From contig NC_016485.2 in the NCBI RefSeq assembly GCF_000227115.2, forward strand, positions 434,001-498,000: 64,000 nucleotides of DNA, written 5' to 3'. Positions 21,296 to 31,409 of this stretch are shown one piece after another (position 1 is the first letter of the stretch; each line of letters begins with the position of its first letter). The notes beneath the pieces are model-generated. The model was given only the letters and a program-made list of their open reading frames with translations, was not told the origin of the DNA and made no database searches. This DNA is from Naumovozyma dairenensis CBS 421. Taxonomy: Eukaryota; Ascomycota; Saccharomycetes; Saccharomycetales; Saccharomycetaceae. Made by a program: the position numbers and the translations under genes.

Positions 21296-21528
21296 ACATA
21301 CACCTTAAAAAAGATATCCGATACCAGCGCGACACATTTTTCGCACGGTTTTGAATAAGGAGGGAAACTTTATGAAGACTGAATAACTAGGTAGATGATT
21401 ACACTACTTCAAAGTATTTATAAGCTATTTAACTTGAAGGTAGTAACCTCTGAAACTGAGAACTGGTTATTCTGCGAAGGAAATATAGACCATTATAAAA
21501 TACTAATAATATTAATATATATTAAGAG

Positions 21529-21927
21529 ATGTTAGAAACTGTTACAGAATATTTGGAATTATTAAAAGAAACAATAATTCCTGTTGTTGCTAAAGCGGAT
21601 GATGAAGATCCAGTAGATGAACAAGAAGCCGAAGAAGAGGAGGAGGATGAAGGGGAAGAGGAAGAAGAAGAGGAGGAGGAGGAGGAGGAAGACGAAGATG
21701 AACTACATGATCAATTTGATGAATTAAGAAACGAACTAAAGGAAACCGAAAAGGGTCAAAGATTATTGAAAGCATATTCAGATTGTAGTGAAAGGGTAAG
21801 GATAGAACAACAAAGACCAGATTATGATGATCTTGACCATAAAGAAGATTGTATCGAAGAATTCTTCCATTTACAGCATTACCTTGACAGTACGGCTGCT
21901 CCAAGATTATTTGACAAATTGAAATGA
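21529..21927 (+). CDS. QCR6: Qcr6, acidic hinge subunit of cytochrome bc1 complex
   Basis: This 132-residue protein has the hallmark long acidic run (Glu/Asp, about residues 28-62). The conserved C-terminal half contains the paired cysteines of the hinge protein (SDCSERV and HKEDCIEEFFHLQHYLD) and ends in APRLFDKLK as in S. cerevisiae Qcr6 (147 aa). Qcr6 sits on the intermembrane-space side of complex III near cytochrome c1 and aids its interaction with cytochrome c. The N-terminus (MLETVTEYLELLKETIIPVV) is shorter than some annotated versions but matches the family. Neighbours fit YFR033C. Confidence 0.94.
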   Translation: MLETVTEYLELLKETIIPVVAKADDEDPVDEQEAEEEEEDEGEEEEEEEEEEEEDEDELHDQFDELRNELKETEKGQRLLKAYSDCSERVRIEQQRPDYDDLDHKEDCIEEFFHLQHYLDSTAAPRLFDKLK

Positions 21928-22458
21928 AAACTAACTTCTACCTATCGAATAATAGAAACAAAAGAAGGAGAAATAACCATTTAAAATAGCGAGCTATAAA
22001 AAAGAAACAGATGATAAAATCATTTATTTATAATGCTGCAATATCATTTCATTTTTTTTGCCATCCTTAATCTAAAACACAAATATATTCTTACCTAGGG
22101 AGATTCACGACACGAATGGTTAAATATTTTAAAAAGATATTTGTATATATATTTATATTTATTAATTGTCTATGTAAACTATAAGGCAATACCAGTATTT
22201 TTTTCTTGAAGACTAAAATTGATCATAACCTAGGTTGAGCGATATTACATTTCCTTAAGAAAAGGGCGATCGTGTTTATTACTTTTCTGACTTTAAAGTT
22301 GTTGACTCAATATATACATAATAGTACAAGTCAGTATCATTGGAGTGCTCGATTTAATGATTGAATGTCTCTGATACATAGACTTTAGGTTAAGGGTTAG
22401 CTTGCACACCAAAATTTAGCTTGACTGTTTATTGATTTAAGAGGAAGGTGACCATTTA
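21928..22458. other. QCR6-RPL29 intergenic, distal part
   Basis: 530 bp between the QCR6 stop and the RPL29 Rap1 sites. AT-rich, with short TA runs near 22145. I see no RNA gene or ORF of interest here. Confidence 0.5.
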
Positions 22459-22545
22459 ACATCCGTACATTTATAGTTTCAAAACTAAACCCATACACTT
22501 CATTTTTTGTATTTGTTTTTTGGAAAAAAATTTGTTTTTTATTTG
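22459..22545 (+). promoter_or_regulatory. RPL29 promoter: paired Rap1 sites and T-rich tract
   Basis: ACATCCGTACAT (22459-22470) is a full match to the ribosomal-protein Rap1 consensus, and ACCCATACACT (22489-22499) is a second site about 30 bp on. Both are followed by a T-rich tract (22501-22545). This is the standard architecture of yeast ribosomal protein promoters (Rap1, Fhl1/Ifh1). Confidence 0.85.
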
Positions 22546-22768
22546 AAACGCACAAAGATAAGTTGTGTCCGAAATTCGGATGGAAGTCCAACTTGACGAG
22601 TTAGTAGCAGTAGGCGTTAGTGGCAGGCGGACCGATGACGGTAGGCATGTGCGTACGGTACCATCCTAATGAAACTAAAATTATATTACTAACTATAGTT
22701 AAAATCGGTAATTTATGCTTAATACAATTTTTGGCAACATTAAAGAACACCAGAGGATAACTTAAACA

Positions 22769-23314
22769 GTATGTACACCGTTAAGATTTGAAATGAAAGC
22801 AGAGTGAAATAATGATCCCTAGGCTGTTTGAAGCCATGAGACCGTAATTAAAACCTGTTGAAAAAAGAAATAGAAAAGGGTGAAAAAAATGCAACTTAAT
22901 ATATAAAAGAGACTAAGACAATAATTATATTAGAGACCCAAATATCCATCTAATGAAAAGCCTTTTATGAATATACATAATGTTACAAAGGTGTTTAAGG
23001 ATAAAAAAATACTTGGAAAAGCCAGCTTATTGAATATACAGATCGCGAATGACTCGATGAATACATTAGAATAACACGTTTCCATTTGAAAACACTATTG
23101 GTTGTACGTCCGATGTGATAGAAACTAAATTCATTGAAGAAAAAGCATATATGCATAGCAAAAAAATACATTCACTGAAACTGGAACTTACATTATACAC
23201 CCTGCTACATTTTAAATATCACAAGATTTATATTTGATCGGTTTTACTAACACGAAAAACATCATTTCACATTAATATTCTGTATTTTTGTTATTGTTTT
23301 TTCCTTTTTTACAG
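22769..23314 (+). other. RPL29: Probable 5'UTR intron of RPL29
   Basis: A GTATGT donor at 22769-22774, a consensus TACTAAC branch site at 23245-23251, a pyrimidine-rich stretch and an ACAG acceptor ending at 23314 precede the ATG by only three bases. It would explain why the Rap1 promoter lies more than 800 bp from the coding start. The 546-bp length is usual for ribosomal protein introns. An alternative donor, GTACGT near 23104, would give a shorter intron. Confidence 0.75.
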
Positions 23315-23317
23315 ACA

Positions 23318-23509
23318 ATGGCTAAATCTAAGAATCATACCGCTCATAACCAAACCAAGAAGGCTCACAGAAACGGTATCAAGAAGCCAAAGACCTACAA
23401 GTACCCATCTTTGAAGGGTGTTGATCCAAAGTTCAGAAGAAACCACAAGCATGCTTTACACGGTACTGCTAAGGCTTTAGCTGCTAAGCGTGCTGCTGCT
23501 AAGGCTTAA
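23318..23509 (+). CDS. RPL29: Ribosomal protein eL29
   Basis: The 63-residue basic protein starts [20 protein letters not shown] and is nearly identical to S. cerevisiae Rpl29 (59 aa) until the last few residues, where AAKRAAAKA replaces AAAKK. The open frame begins 10 codons earlier, but those codons lie inside the predicted leader intron. eL29 is a small 60S protein near the 25S rRNA core. Codon use is strongly biased (GCT, AAG, AGA), as expected for high expression. Neighbours RRT5 and QCR6 match YFR032C-A. Confidence 0.97.
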   Translation: MAKSKNHTAHNQTKKAHRNGIKKPKTYKYPSLKGVDPKFRRNHKHALHGTAKALAAKRAAAKA

Positions 23510-23781
23510 ACTGGGTTAGAAAATTAAGAAACTCTCTCCTTTTTTAACTTCTTCTTTAAGTAGCATTAAGTATTTTAATGATATGTACATTTCTTCATCA
23601 AATTTTATTGTTGACTATAAACTATATGAAAACCATATTTAGAACTCAGCATGTACAATCTCGATTGAACAGAAATTGACATCTGAAATATTTATTCATT
23701 GATCATTGACGGTTAGTTACAGTTGCGTTTCTTACTACCGTACGTAGAAACGGGCAAAACTCCGAAACGGCACCGAAAACC

Positions 23782-23805
23782 TGGGCGGCTAAAATTGGAG
23801 CCGCC
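23782..23805. promoter_or_regulatory. URS1-like site in an inverted pair upstream of RRT5
   Basis: TGGGCGGCTAAAA (from 23782) fits the URS1 consensus TSGGCGGCTAW. Eight bases beyond GGCGGCT (23784-23790) is its reverse complement AGCCGCC (23799-23805). It is about 150 bp upstream of RRT5, whose S. cerevisiae orthologue is reported as highly expressed in sporulation. Confidence 0.65.
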
Positions 23806-23953
23806 TGTTTATAATACTATCTAGTTTAGAAAAGGGAAGGTATATAAGGGTGGCAAATTTTGTGTCTATAATGCTCGATACATTCACATCAATAATCAGT
23901 ATTCTCCAGAAAAAAAATACAGATCAAAAATAAAGAGTTATTCGAATAAAAAC

Positions 23954-25120
23954 ATGTTCAATTTCGGCCCTAAATCAGCAAGTCTTTCAATCCGGAATTT
24001 AAGTTACTATACTGGTGAACAAGAGCTGAGAAATTATTTAAAAGATTACGAAATAGTTTCTCTGTTTATTGTTACAGAGACTGTTAGAGGTATTAAGGAA
24101 AGGCTAGCAAGACCCTTAGGGATTGCATATGTTGAACTGTCCTCAATTGAGAACGCAGAAAAAGTAATTAAGGATCTAAACAAGAAACAATTCCAAGGTA
24201 AAACTTTATTCATTAAATATCATGTCCCTTATGAACCAAGGTTTGTACCAAGATATAGAAACGAAGAAAAGAATCAGAAAGCTAACACGGAAAATGGTTT
24301 AATAAAAAAAGGATCAGAGGATACAAAATTAACAGATAAGAAGGAGGTCAAAGAAACAAACCCTATAGTAGAGGCTAACACTGATTCAATTATTACACAT
24401 GCAGTTGTTCCAGAAACCTCCTCAAAGAATGCCAAACAAAAGGGAACGAAATCTTTAAATGGTAGACATTACCGCCAAAATAGACGTAATCAAGAAAAAT
24501 CAAAAGATACTCTTTATTGTAGCTCGTTACCAAAAAATGTGACAGATGAAGAACTGAGAGAATTTTTTAAAGGGTATAATCCGCAAGAAATTTGGATATA
24601 CAGACAAAAAACAAGTAAAGTGTGCTTGCCTGTGCATAGTAAGGTCACTGCTGCTCTTGTGACAATAGGGTCTGAGGATAAATTGATAGATATCATCAAA
24701 GTCTTAAGGGAAAGAAAAATATTGGGTAAAAAGATACTACTTTATCCTGCTTATATATCCAAAATTGAAGAAATTAAAGAAATTGCCAGAAAGACAAGAG
24801 AGGAGCAAGGTATTGTAGAAGAGGTAGTGGTTGAAGATGATACTACTGTGAGGACCGAGGATCAACAACCCATTGAAGCTACCGCAGAAAACGAAGACGC
24901 GGGCGCAGGTAATGTACCATCCAATAAGAAAGCAGTTGCAAGGCAAAAAGAAGAAGTTAGAGTCACTTTAAGGAAGGATGATAACGAAGTTTCAAATAAA
25001 CAAAATGTTCCTGTTCCACCGATTATAACGGAAGCTACAAGTGTCAAAGATAGTGATACTTCAAAATTGAACAGAATTAAACAAGAACCAGCCAGTGAAC
25101 AAGAAACCTTGACAGCTTAA
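23954..25120 (+). CDS. RRT5: Rrt5, protein with two RRM-like domains
   Basis: The first RRM-like domain is at residues 9-92 (SLSIRNLSYYTGEQELRNYL through FIKYHVPYEP). A second begins TLYCSSLPKNVTDEELREFF (about 183) and runs through EIWIYRQKT to KILLYPAYISKI. Both the block order and the HVPYE and PQEIWIYR strings match S. cerevisiae Rrt5 (289 aa), named from a screen for rDNA transcription effects; its biochemical role is not settled. The linker and C-terminal tail are longer here (388 residues), charged and probably disordered. The gene lies between RPL29 and RPL2 as at YFR032C. The URS1-like site upstream suggests meiotic control. Confidence 0.88.
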   Translation: MFNFGPKSASLSIRNLSYYTGEQELRNYLKDYEIVSLFIVTETVRGIKERLARPLGIAYVELSSIENAEKVIKDLNKKQFQGKTLFIKYHVPYEPRFVPRYRNEEKNQKANTENGLIKKGSEDTKLTDKKEVKETNPIVEANTDSIITHAVVPETSSKNAKQKGTKSLNGRHYRQNRRNQEKSKDTLYCSSLPKNVTDEELREFFKGYNPQEIWIYRQKTSKVCLPVHSKVTAALVTIGSEDKLIDIIKVLRERKILGKKILLYPAYISKIEEIKEIARKTREEQGIVEEVVVEDDTTVRTEDQQPIEATAENEDAGAGNVPSNKKAVARQKEEVRVTLRKDDNEVSNKQNVPVPPIITEATSVKDSDTSKLNRIKQEPASEQETLTA

Positions 25121-25916
25121 CACCAATTAATGAAAAGCATATTAAACCTTAATGAATAGATTTTTTTGCTTTTGTAAATTCTTTTTTGTCTTAGCAATAC
25201 ATGTATACTCTATACACCTAAAAATTTGCTCTCTATAGAAAGTATATTTTAATTTGAAGATACCTACCACATAACGCCCCTTTCTTACATTCTCCTTCTT
25301 GCCTTTGACATTGTGTCTAAAGATCCGAGTGCTATGTGCCTCGGTTCTATCGAAATCTTGTGTAAGTCTACATAGTAAATTGCCTAAACAGTTTCCTTGA
25401 TCATAGAGGAGGGAGTTTGTGACACTATTCAACAGTCACTTTCCTTATAAGCATCCCTCCGTGCATTTTTAGATTTCCACCCACGCACAACGGTTATTAT
25501 TCTTTCAAAACTTTTCCGCTAGTTTTACGTTTTGCCCGAAGCGTGATATATTTTGAAAAAGCTGGCAGAGGCCCTTTCCGTTCCCTCTTTAAGATTTCCA
25601 ATAAGGTTCTCACTAGGATATCCCATATCCCGCGTATTCCACCTAAACAGCCTGTCTAATTTCCTTTCAGGATGACCCTACCAGGCCTTTGTACTGAACT
25701 TTCTCAGCGAGCCTAACGCGGGTCTGCCAAATGTCACCAACCCACAGTGATGATTATGTCTCACAGGGCGGAAGCTCGTTTGTTACTATAGGCATCAGGG
25801 AAGATCTAATAATATTATTATAGACTATATCAAATTATTGTAGTGGATATTAATTGTTGAATCCTTATTTAGTTCTTTGCTTAAAGGGTGACAAGAAACC
25901 GTAAAATCAAGCAACA
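25121..25916. promoter_or_regulatory. RPL2 upstream region with Rap1-like site
   Basis: CCACCCACGCACAA at 25477-25490 resembles Rap1 sites of ribosomal protein genes and lies about 430 bp upstream of the RPL2 ATG. A minus-strand 96-codon frame (25142-25432) has no recognisable content. Nothing else is supported in these 796 bp. Confidence 0.5.
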
Positions 25917-27084
25917 ATGGGTATGTTAGCACATATGTCGTACAATAATTCTTTATCATCCTGAAATCCAGACAATGAACGGGAAGATCATGACGAGAAG
26001 GCAGAGAAAAAATTAATAATAAGAAAAAGGATCACATCATTTAAGGTGGGGGTACCAAGAAGAAATAAATTGAAAGACAGTAAGATGCAGTAGTTCCAGA
26101 ATTGAGCCCATAAAAAAATCTAATTGACAAACTATATTTTTCTTCCATGAAAATGCTTGATCTAGTTTTAACCAAATTTGAAATAATTAATTCTGTAATG
26201 AATAGTTCATTATTTGAGGAAAGACACTGTAATTATAGTTCTATTTTTGAAGAATTTCGATTACTAACTAAATTTTGTTAAAAAAATATGAAATCATATT
26301 TTATATCTAACTTTTCAAACTAGGTAGAGTTATTCGTAACCAAAGAAAAGGTGCTGGTTCTATCTTCACATCTCACACCAGATTAAGACAAGGTGCTGCC
26401 AAGTTGAGAACTTTGGATTATGCCGAACGTCATGGTTACATCCGTGGTATCGTTAAGCAAATTGTTCACGATGCTGGTAGAGGTGCTCCATTAGCTAAGG
26501 TTGTCTTCCGTGACCCATACAAGTACAAGTTACGTGAAGAAATCTTCATTGCTAACGAAGGTGTCCACACTGGTCAATTCATTTACGCTGGTAAGAAAGC
26601 TTCTTTGAATGTTGGTAACGTTTTACCTTTAGGTTCTGTCCCAGAAGGTACCATTGTTTCTAACGTCGAAGAAAGACCAGGTGACAGAGGTGCTATTGCT
26701 AGAGCTTCTGGTAACTACGTTATCATTATTGGTCACAACCCAGATGAAAACAAGACCAGAGTTAGATTACCATCTGGTGCCAAGAAGATCATCTCTTCTG
26801 ATGCTAGAGGTGTCATTGGTGTTGTTGCTGGTGGTGGTAGAGTTGACAAGCCATTGTTGAAGGCTGGTCGTGCTTTCCACAAGTACAGATTAAAGAGAAA
26901 CTCATGGCCAAAGACTCGTGGTGTTGCCATGAATCCAGTTGACCATCCTCACGGTGGTGGTAACCATCAACATATTGGTAAGGCTTCTACCATTTCTAGA
27001 GGTGCTGTTTCCGGTCAAAAGGCTGGTTTAATTGCTGCCAGAAGAACTGGTTTGTTACGTGGTTCTCAAAAGACTCAAGATTAA
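25917..27084 (+). CDS. RPL2: Ribosomal protein uL2 (two exons)
   Basis: Spliced gene: exon 1 is only ATGG (25917..25920); exon 2 is 26324..27084. The joined frame is 254 residues, exactly the length of S. cerevisiae Rpl2A/B, beginning [20 protein letters not shown], and differs from it at only a few sites. uL2 is a core 60S protein; the conserved [15 protein letters not shown] loop near residue 208 reaches the peptidyl transferase region. S. cerevisiae has two copies (YFR031C-A and YIL018W), and both ancestral tracks converge on this locus, so A or B cannot be assigned. Codon bias is strong. Confidence 0.97.
25921..26323 (+). other. RPL2: RPL2 intron
   Basis: GTATGT donor after the fourth coding base, TACTAAC branch site at 26263-26269 and TAG acceptor ending at 26323; 403 nt. 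Position (after ATGG) is the same as in S. cerevisiae RPL2. No box C/D snoRNA was noticed inside. Confidence 0.95.
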
Positions 27085-27696
27085 AATGTTTTCAAAGTTA
27101 TTATAACCCCATTTTACTTTGCTTACTCTCTTTCATTTTGTCATATTTTGTATCTTAATGGTTATAAAAATCAAAATTAAAAACATATATATTATTAAAT
27201 AATTGATTCCAATAACATCCCCATTCAAACTTTAAACGAAAAAAAAAAATATAAATAATACTTTCATCTTAATATTTTTCTTTTGACATTTGTATATCGT
27301 TATATAGTGGATTAATCATCGACGAGGAAAGCATGGTTATTATGGGCTAGACTAACCGCTACGATGTATAAAGTTTGCACTTCTAAAATAGTCGCCATAA
27401 ACCTAAGGAGGAAGAGATTGCGATGTAACTATACTAGTTGCTATTTCAGTTGTTACTTTACAGTAACTTGATTGATTTCTGACACCAAAAGATGATTATG
27501 TATGTATGGTCTGTTCGAAACTCGTCTGGCGCGTTTTCCTCGAGAAGGTCTGATCTAGAAATAAATAATAAACATATGGACATCTCAAAAGTGATGTGAA
27601 GATATAAACAAACACCACGAATTTAAAACAGTTCCATCATTTGAGCAGAATCGGGTACTGTTTCAACGCATATCACCATCTGTTGTTACCTCACAA
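27085..27696. other. RPL2-SMC2 intergenic region
   Basis: 612 bp with no ORF or RNA gene seen. A GGCGCGTTTTC string near 27530, about 170 bp upstream of SMC2, holds an MCB-like half site that could serve cell-cycle control. Confidence 0.4.
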
Positions 27697-30600
27697 ATGA
27701 AAGTGGAAGAGTTAATTATTGATGGTTTCAAATCATACGCCACTAGAACGGTGATTTCCGACTGGGATCCTCAATTCAACGCCATTACTGGTTTAAATGG
27801 ATCTGGTAAATCTAATATTTTAGATGCTATTTGTTTCGTCCTAGGGATCACTTCGATGACTACAGTGAGGGCTTCAAATTTACAGGATTTGATATATAAA
27901 AGAGGACAAGCTGGTATAACGAAGGCAAGTGTCACCATTGTGTTTGACAATACTGATAAGACAAATTCGCCAATTGGATTTAATAATTCTGCTAAAATAT
28001 CTGTCACTAGACAAGTTGTCCTAGGTGGTACTTCAAAATATTTAATTAATGGTCATAGAGCGCCCCAACAATCAGTTTTGCAATTGTTTCAATCTGTTCA
28101 ATTGAATATTAATAATCCAAATTTTTTAATTATGCAAGGTAAAATTACAAAAGTGTTAAATATGAAACCAAAGGAAATATTATCGTTAATTGAAGAAGCT
28201 GCAGGTACGAAAATGTTTGAAGATAGGAGAGAGAAAGCTGAAAGAACAATGGCTAAGAAGGAAACAAAATTACAAGAAAATAGAACTTTACTTCAAGAAG
28301 AAATAGAACCGAAGTTAGAAAAATTGAGAAATGAAAAGAGAATATTCCTAGAGTTTCAAGTCACTCAAGCTGATTATGAGAAAATAAGTAAAGTTATATT
28401 TGCATTTGATTATAAAAATTTGACGAGAAGATATGATTCATTCCAAAATTCGTTAAACTCTAATAAGGCACGAGCAGAAGAACTGAACACATTGATACCG
28501 AAACTTTCAAATGAATTAGAAAGTTTAAATGATGATCTTGGACAAATAAGAAGTGCAAAACAAGAGGAAGTAGAAAAAAATGGTAAAATTTCCATATTAG
28601 AAGAAAAGGAAAGTAAAATACTTAATGAAATATCCCGTACTAAAACATCATTATCCATTTGTATCCAAGATTATGAGGAAAATATCAAGGAATTAGACAA
28701 AATTAAAAGAAATATTGAAGAAAATAAGACCAGTTCACTTCAAAAAATGGAGAGTTTCAAACTAATAGAACAAGAGTATCAGTCCATCAATACGAACTTG
28801 TTAAAGGAAAAAGAAGCATGTAAGAAAAAGGAAGAACTACTGTCAACTTTATTGACAGGTATCTCCTCAACGGGGGCTACAGATGGTGGTTATGATACTC
28901 AATTGGCCAGTACGAATGAAAAGTTAAATGATGTTGATGTAGTTATTAAAAAGTTAACAATGAAGATGGAGTTATTAGAAAGGGAATTAGCGTCAAATGA
29001 ACCAAAATTAATTCAAGCCAAAAAGGATAAAGAAAAAGATCAACAGTATATAATTGAATGTGAAAAACTATGTTCCGAATTAGAAGAACAATTAACGAAA
29101 GATGGGTTTGATCCAGCACTCACCAAAAAATTAAGAGAGAAGGAGCATTTCTTACGACAAGAGCTACATAGACTAAATAATGAAGCAGAGAATTTACGAA
29201 GAAGGGTGGCCAATTTGGATTTTAATTATACAAAACCATCCCCAGATTTTGATACGAGGTCAGTTAAGGGTATTGCAGCTCAGTTATTTTCATTGAAAAG
29301 TGAAAGTATGAATAGTGCCACAGCTTTACAGGTTTGTGCAGGTGGTAGATTGTATAATGTGGTTGTTGATAATGAAAAAACTGCCTCGAGCCTACTAGAA
29401 AGAGGAAGACTTCGTAAACGTGTTACAATAATCCCATTGAATAAAATTAGTGCGAGAACATTAAATGAAAGAAGTTGTACAACTAAGCGAAAAAAATTAG
29501 CCCCAGGCAAAGTCGAATTAGCGTTGAACTTAATTGGCTATGATGACGAAGTTTCAAATGCGATGGAATTTATATTTGGTGGTAGTTTAATTTGTCAAGA
29601 TGCAGATACAGCTAAGAAGGTTACTTTCCATCCGCAGATAAGGACCAGATCAATCACTTTAGAAGGTGATGTATATGATCCAGAAGGTACGTTATCTGGT
29701 GGGAGTAGAAATAATTCTAGTTCATTGTTGTTAGATATTCAAAGATATAATGAATCTAGTCAGAAGTTGCAAAGTACTGAAAAGGAATTAAACGAAGTAA
29801 TAAATTCATTAAAACAGCAAGAACTAAATTCACAGAGGACTAAAGTGATTCAAAATGATTTGAATCTTGCTCGACATAAATTAAGTTTAGCTCAAAGAAG
29901 TATTGGTGCTAATAATGCCTCGCAAATAGCAAAAAAGAATGAAGAATTACACCATGAAATAAGTGAATGTCAACAAGGAATCATTGACAATCAACGTTTA
30001 ATGAAAACCTTACAAGAAGATGTTGAAAGGATTAAAAGAGATATGGATGAGTTTAGTCATGATAGAGGTTCAAAACTGAACGAATTAAAATTGGAGATTA
30101 ACGATTTGACTGAAAGTATAAATAAACAGGAAAAAATATCAGAACATGAATATGAAAAATATCAAAATCTTCAAGTTGAAATAGAACAGTTGAATTCAGA
30201 GATTAAATCAGATGAAGAATCTTTAAAAGTGACTGAGATGAATTTAGATAAGTTACTAAAGGATAAATCCGAAATTGAAAAGAATTTCAGTTCACTGGAT
30301 AAGTCACTTGTTGACATACGAGGTGAGTTAGATGAAGAAAGAAATAGATTATTAGGACTTGATGAAGAATTGAAAGAATTAGAAAATTTAATCAAGTTGA
30401 AGATTGAAGCAAAAAATGGTTATGAATTGGAATATCAAAAATTAGCTCATGATCTAAGCAAATCCAAAGCCAACACAGATAGTATTCAAAAGAAAATAGA
30501 GGAATTGATAAAAGAGCACGACTGGTTACAAGACAAAGACCTTGTAGAGGGCATTATTGGTCAAAATAGTGGTATCAACCTAGAAGAGCATAGGGAACGT

Positions 30601-31212
30601 AGTCGACAATTAGAAGACAAATATCAAGAAATGAGACGTAAAGTCAACATTAATATCATGAGCATGATTGAAAATGTGGAGAAGAAAGAGGTAGCATTAC
30701 GTACTATGATTAGAACCATCGAAAAGGATAAGATAAAGATTCAAGAGACGATTAGTAAGTTAAATGAATATAAGAGAGAGGCGTTAATTAAAACATGGGA
30801 AAAAGTTACCACAGATTTTGGAGCTATTTTTTCCGATTTATTACCAAATTCATTTGCCAAATTGGTCCCAAGTGAAGGTAAAGATGTTACAGAAGGGTTA
30901 GAGGTTAAGGTCAAACTAGGGACGATATGGAAAGAAAGTTTAGTTGAATTATCTGGTGGTCAAAGATCATTAATTGCTCTTTCTTTGATCATGGCATTGT
31001 TACAATTTAGACCTGCACCAATGTATATCTTGGATGAAGTTGATGCTGCGTTAGATTTAAGTCATACTCAAAATATTGGTCATTTGATTAAGACAAGGTT
31101 TAAAGGTTCCCAATTTATTGTTGTATCTTTAAAAGAAGGTATGTTTTCCAATGCTAATCGGGTGTTTAGGACAAGATTTCAAAATGGTACCTCTGTTGTA
31201 AGTATAATGTGA
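27697..31212 (+). CDS. SMC2: Smc2, condensin ATPase subunit
   Basis: The 1171-residue protein (S. cerevisiae 1170) has complete SMC architecture. The N-terminal Walker A GLNGSGKSN lies at about residue 32. Two long coiled coils (about 170-500 and 680-1030) flank a hinge (about 515-660) with the dimer-interface glycines. The C-terminal ABC signature ELSGGQRSL (about 1084) is followed by Walker B YILDEVDAALD. MKVEELIIDGFKSYA is the typical Smc2 start. Smc2 pairs with Smc4 in condensin to compact mitotic chromosomes. The locus matches YFR031C next to RPL2A and MET10. Confidence 0.97.
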   Translation: MKVEELIIDGFKSYATRTVISDWDPQFNAITGLNGSGKSNILDAICFVLGITSMTTVRASNLQDLIYKRGQAGITKASVTIVFDNTDKTNSPIGFNNSAKISVTRQVVLGGTSKYLINGHRAPQQSVLQLFQSVQLNINNPNFLIMQGKITKVLNMKPKEILSLIEEAAGTKMFEDRREKAERTMAKKETKLQENRTLLQEEIEPKLEKLRNEKRIFLEFQVTQADYEKISKVIFAFDYKNLTRRYDSFQNSLNSNKARAEELNTLIPKLSNELESLNDDLGQIRSAKQEEVEKNGKISILEEKESKILNEISRTKTSLSICIQDYEENIKELDKIKRNIEENKTSSLQKMESFKLIEQEYQSINTNLLKEKEACKKKEELLSTLLTGISSTGATDGGYDTQLASTNEKLNDVDVVIKKLTMKMELLERELASNEPKLIQAKKDKEKDQQYIIECEKLCSELEEQLTKDGFDPALTKKLREKEHFLRQELHRLNNEAENLRRRVANLDFNYTKPSPDFDTRSVKGIAAQLFSLKSESMNSATALQVCAGGRLYNVVVDNEKTASSLLERGRLRKRVTIIPLNKISARTLNERSCTTKRKKLAPGKVELALNLIGYDDEVSNAMEFIFGGSLICQDADTAKKVTFHPQIRTRSITLEGDVYDPEGTLSGGSRNNSSSLLLDIQRYNESSQKLQSTEKELNEVINSLKQQELNSQRTKVIQNDLNLARHKLSLAQRSIGANNASQIAKKNEELHHEISECQQGIIDNQRLMKTLQEDVERIKRDMDEFSHDRGSKLNELKLEINDLTESINKQEKISEHEYEKYQNLQVEIEQLNSEIKSDEESLKVTEMNLDKLLKDKSEIEKNFSSLDKSLVDIRGELDEERNRLLGLDEELKELENLIKLKIEAKNGYELEYQKLAHDLSKSKANTDSIQKKIEELIKEHDWLQDKDLVEGIIGQNSGINLEEHRERSRQLEDKYQEMRRKVNINIMSMIENVEKKEVALRTMIRTIEKDKIKIQETISKLNEYKREALIKTWEKVTTDFGAIFSDLLPNSFAKLVPSEGKDVTEGLEVKVKLGTIWKESLVELSGGQRSLIALSLIMALLQFRPAPMYILDEVDAALDLSHTQNIGHLIKTRFKGSQFIVVSLKEGMFSNANRVFRTRFQNGTSVVSIM

Positions 31213-31409
31213 CGTTATAAACTATGTAAATGACCACCAACGATTTTCCTTTTAATGATTTTGATATTTTAAAGGATAAATAGATTAATAATTAAATAAA
31301 ATATATAAATAAGATTGTTTTATCATGTGTATAGAGGGTACTTTTTTATAAATAACAGAGAAGTTTCATAACTATTTTTTGTTCGTATTGAATAGAAAGT
31401 GCAAACGAA

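Noticed and set aside
22769..23314. snoRNA inside the RPL29 leader intron (also checked the RPL2 intron)
   Set aside because: No convincing box C (RTGATGA) with box D (CTGA) and terminal stem seen by eye.
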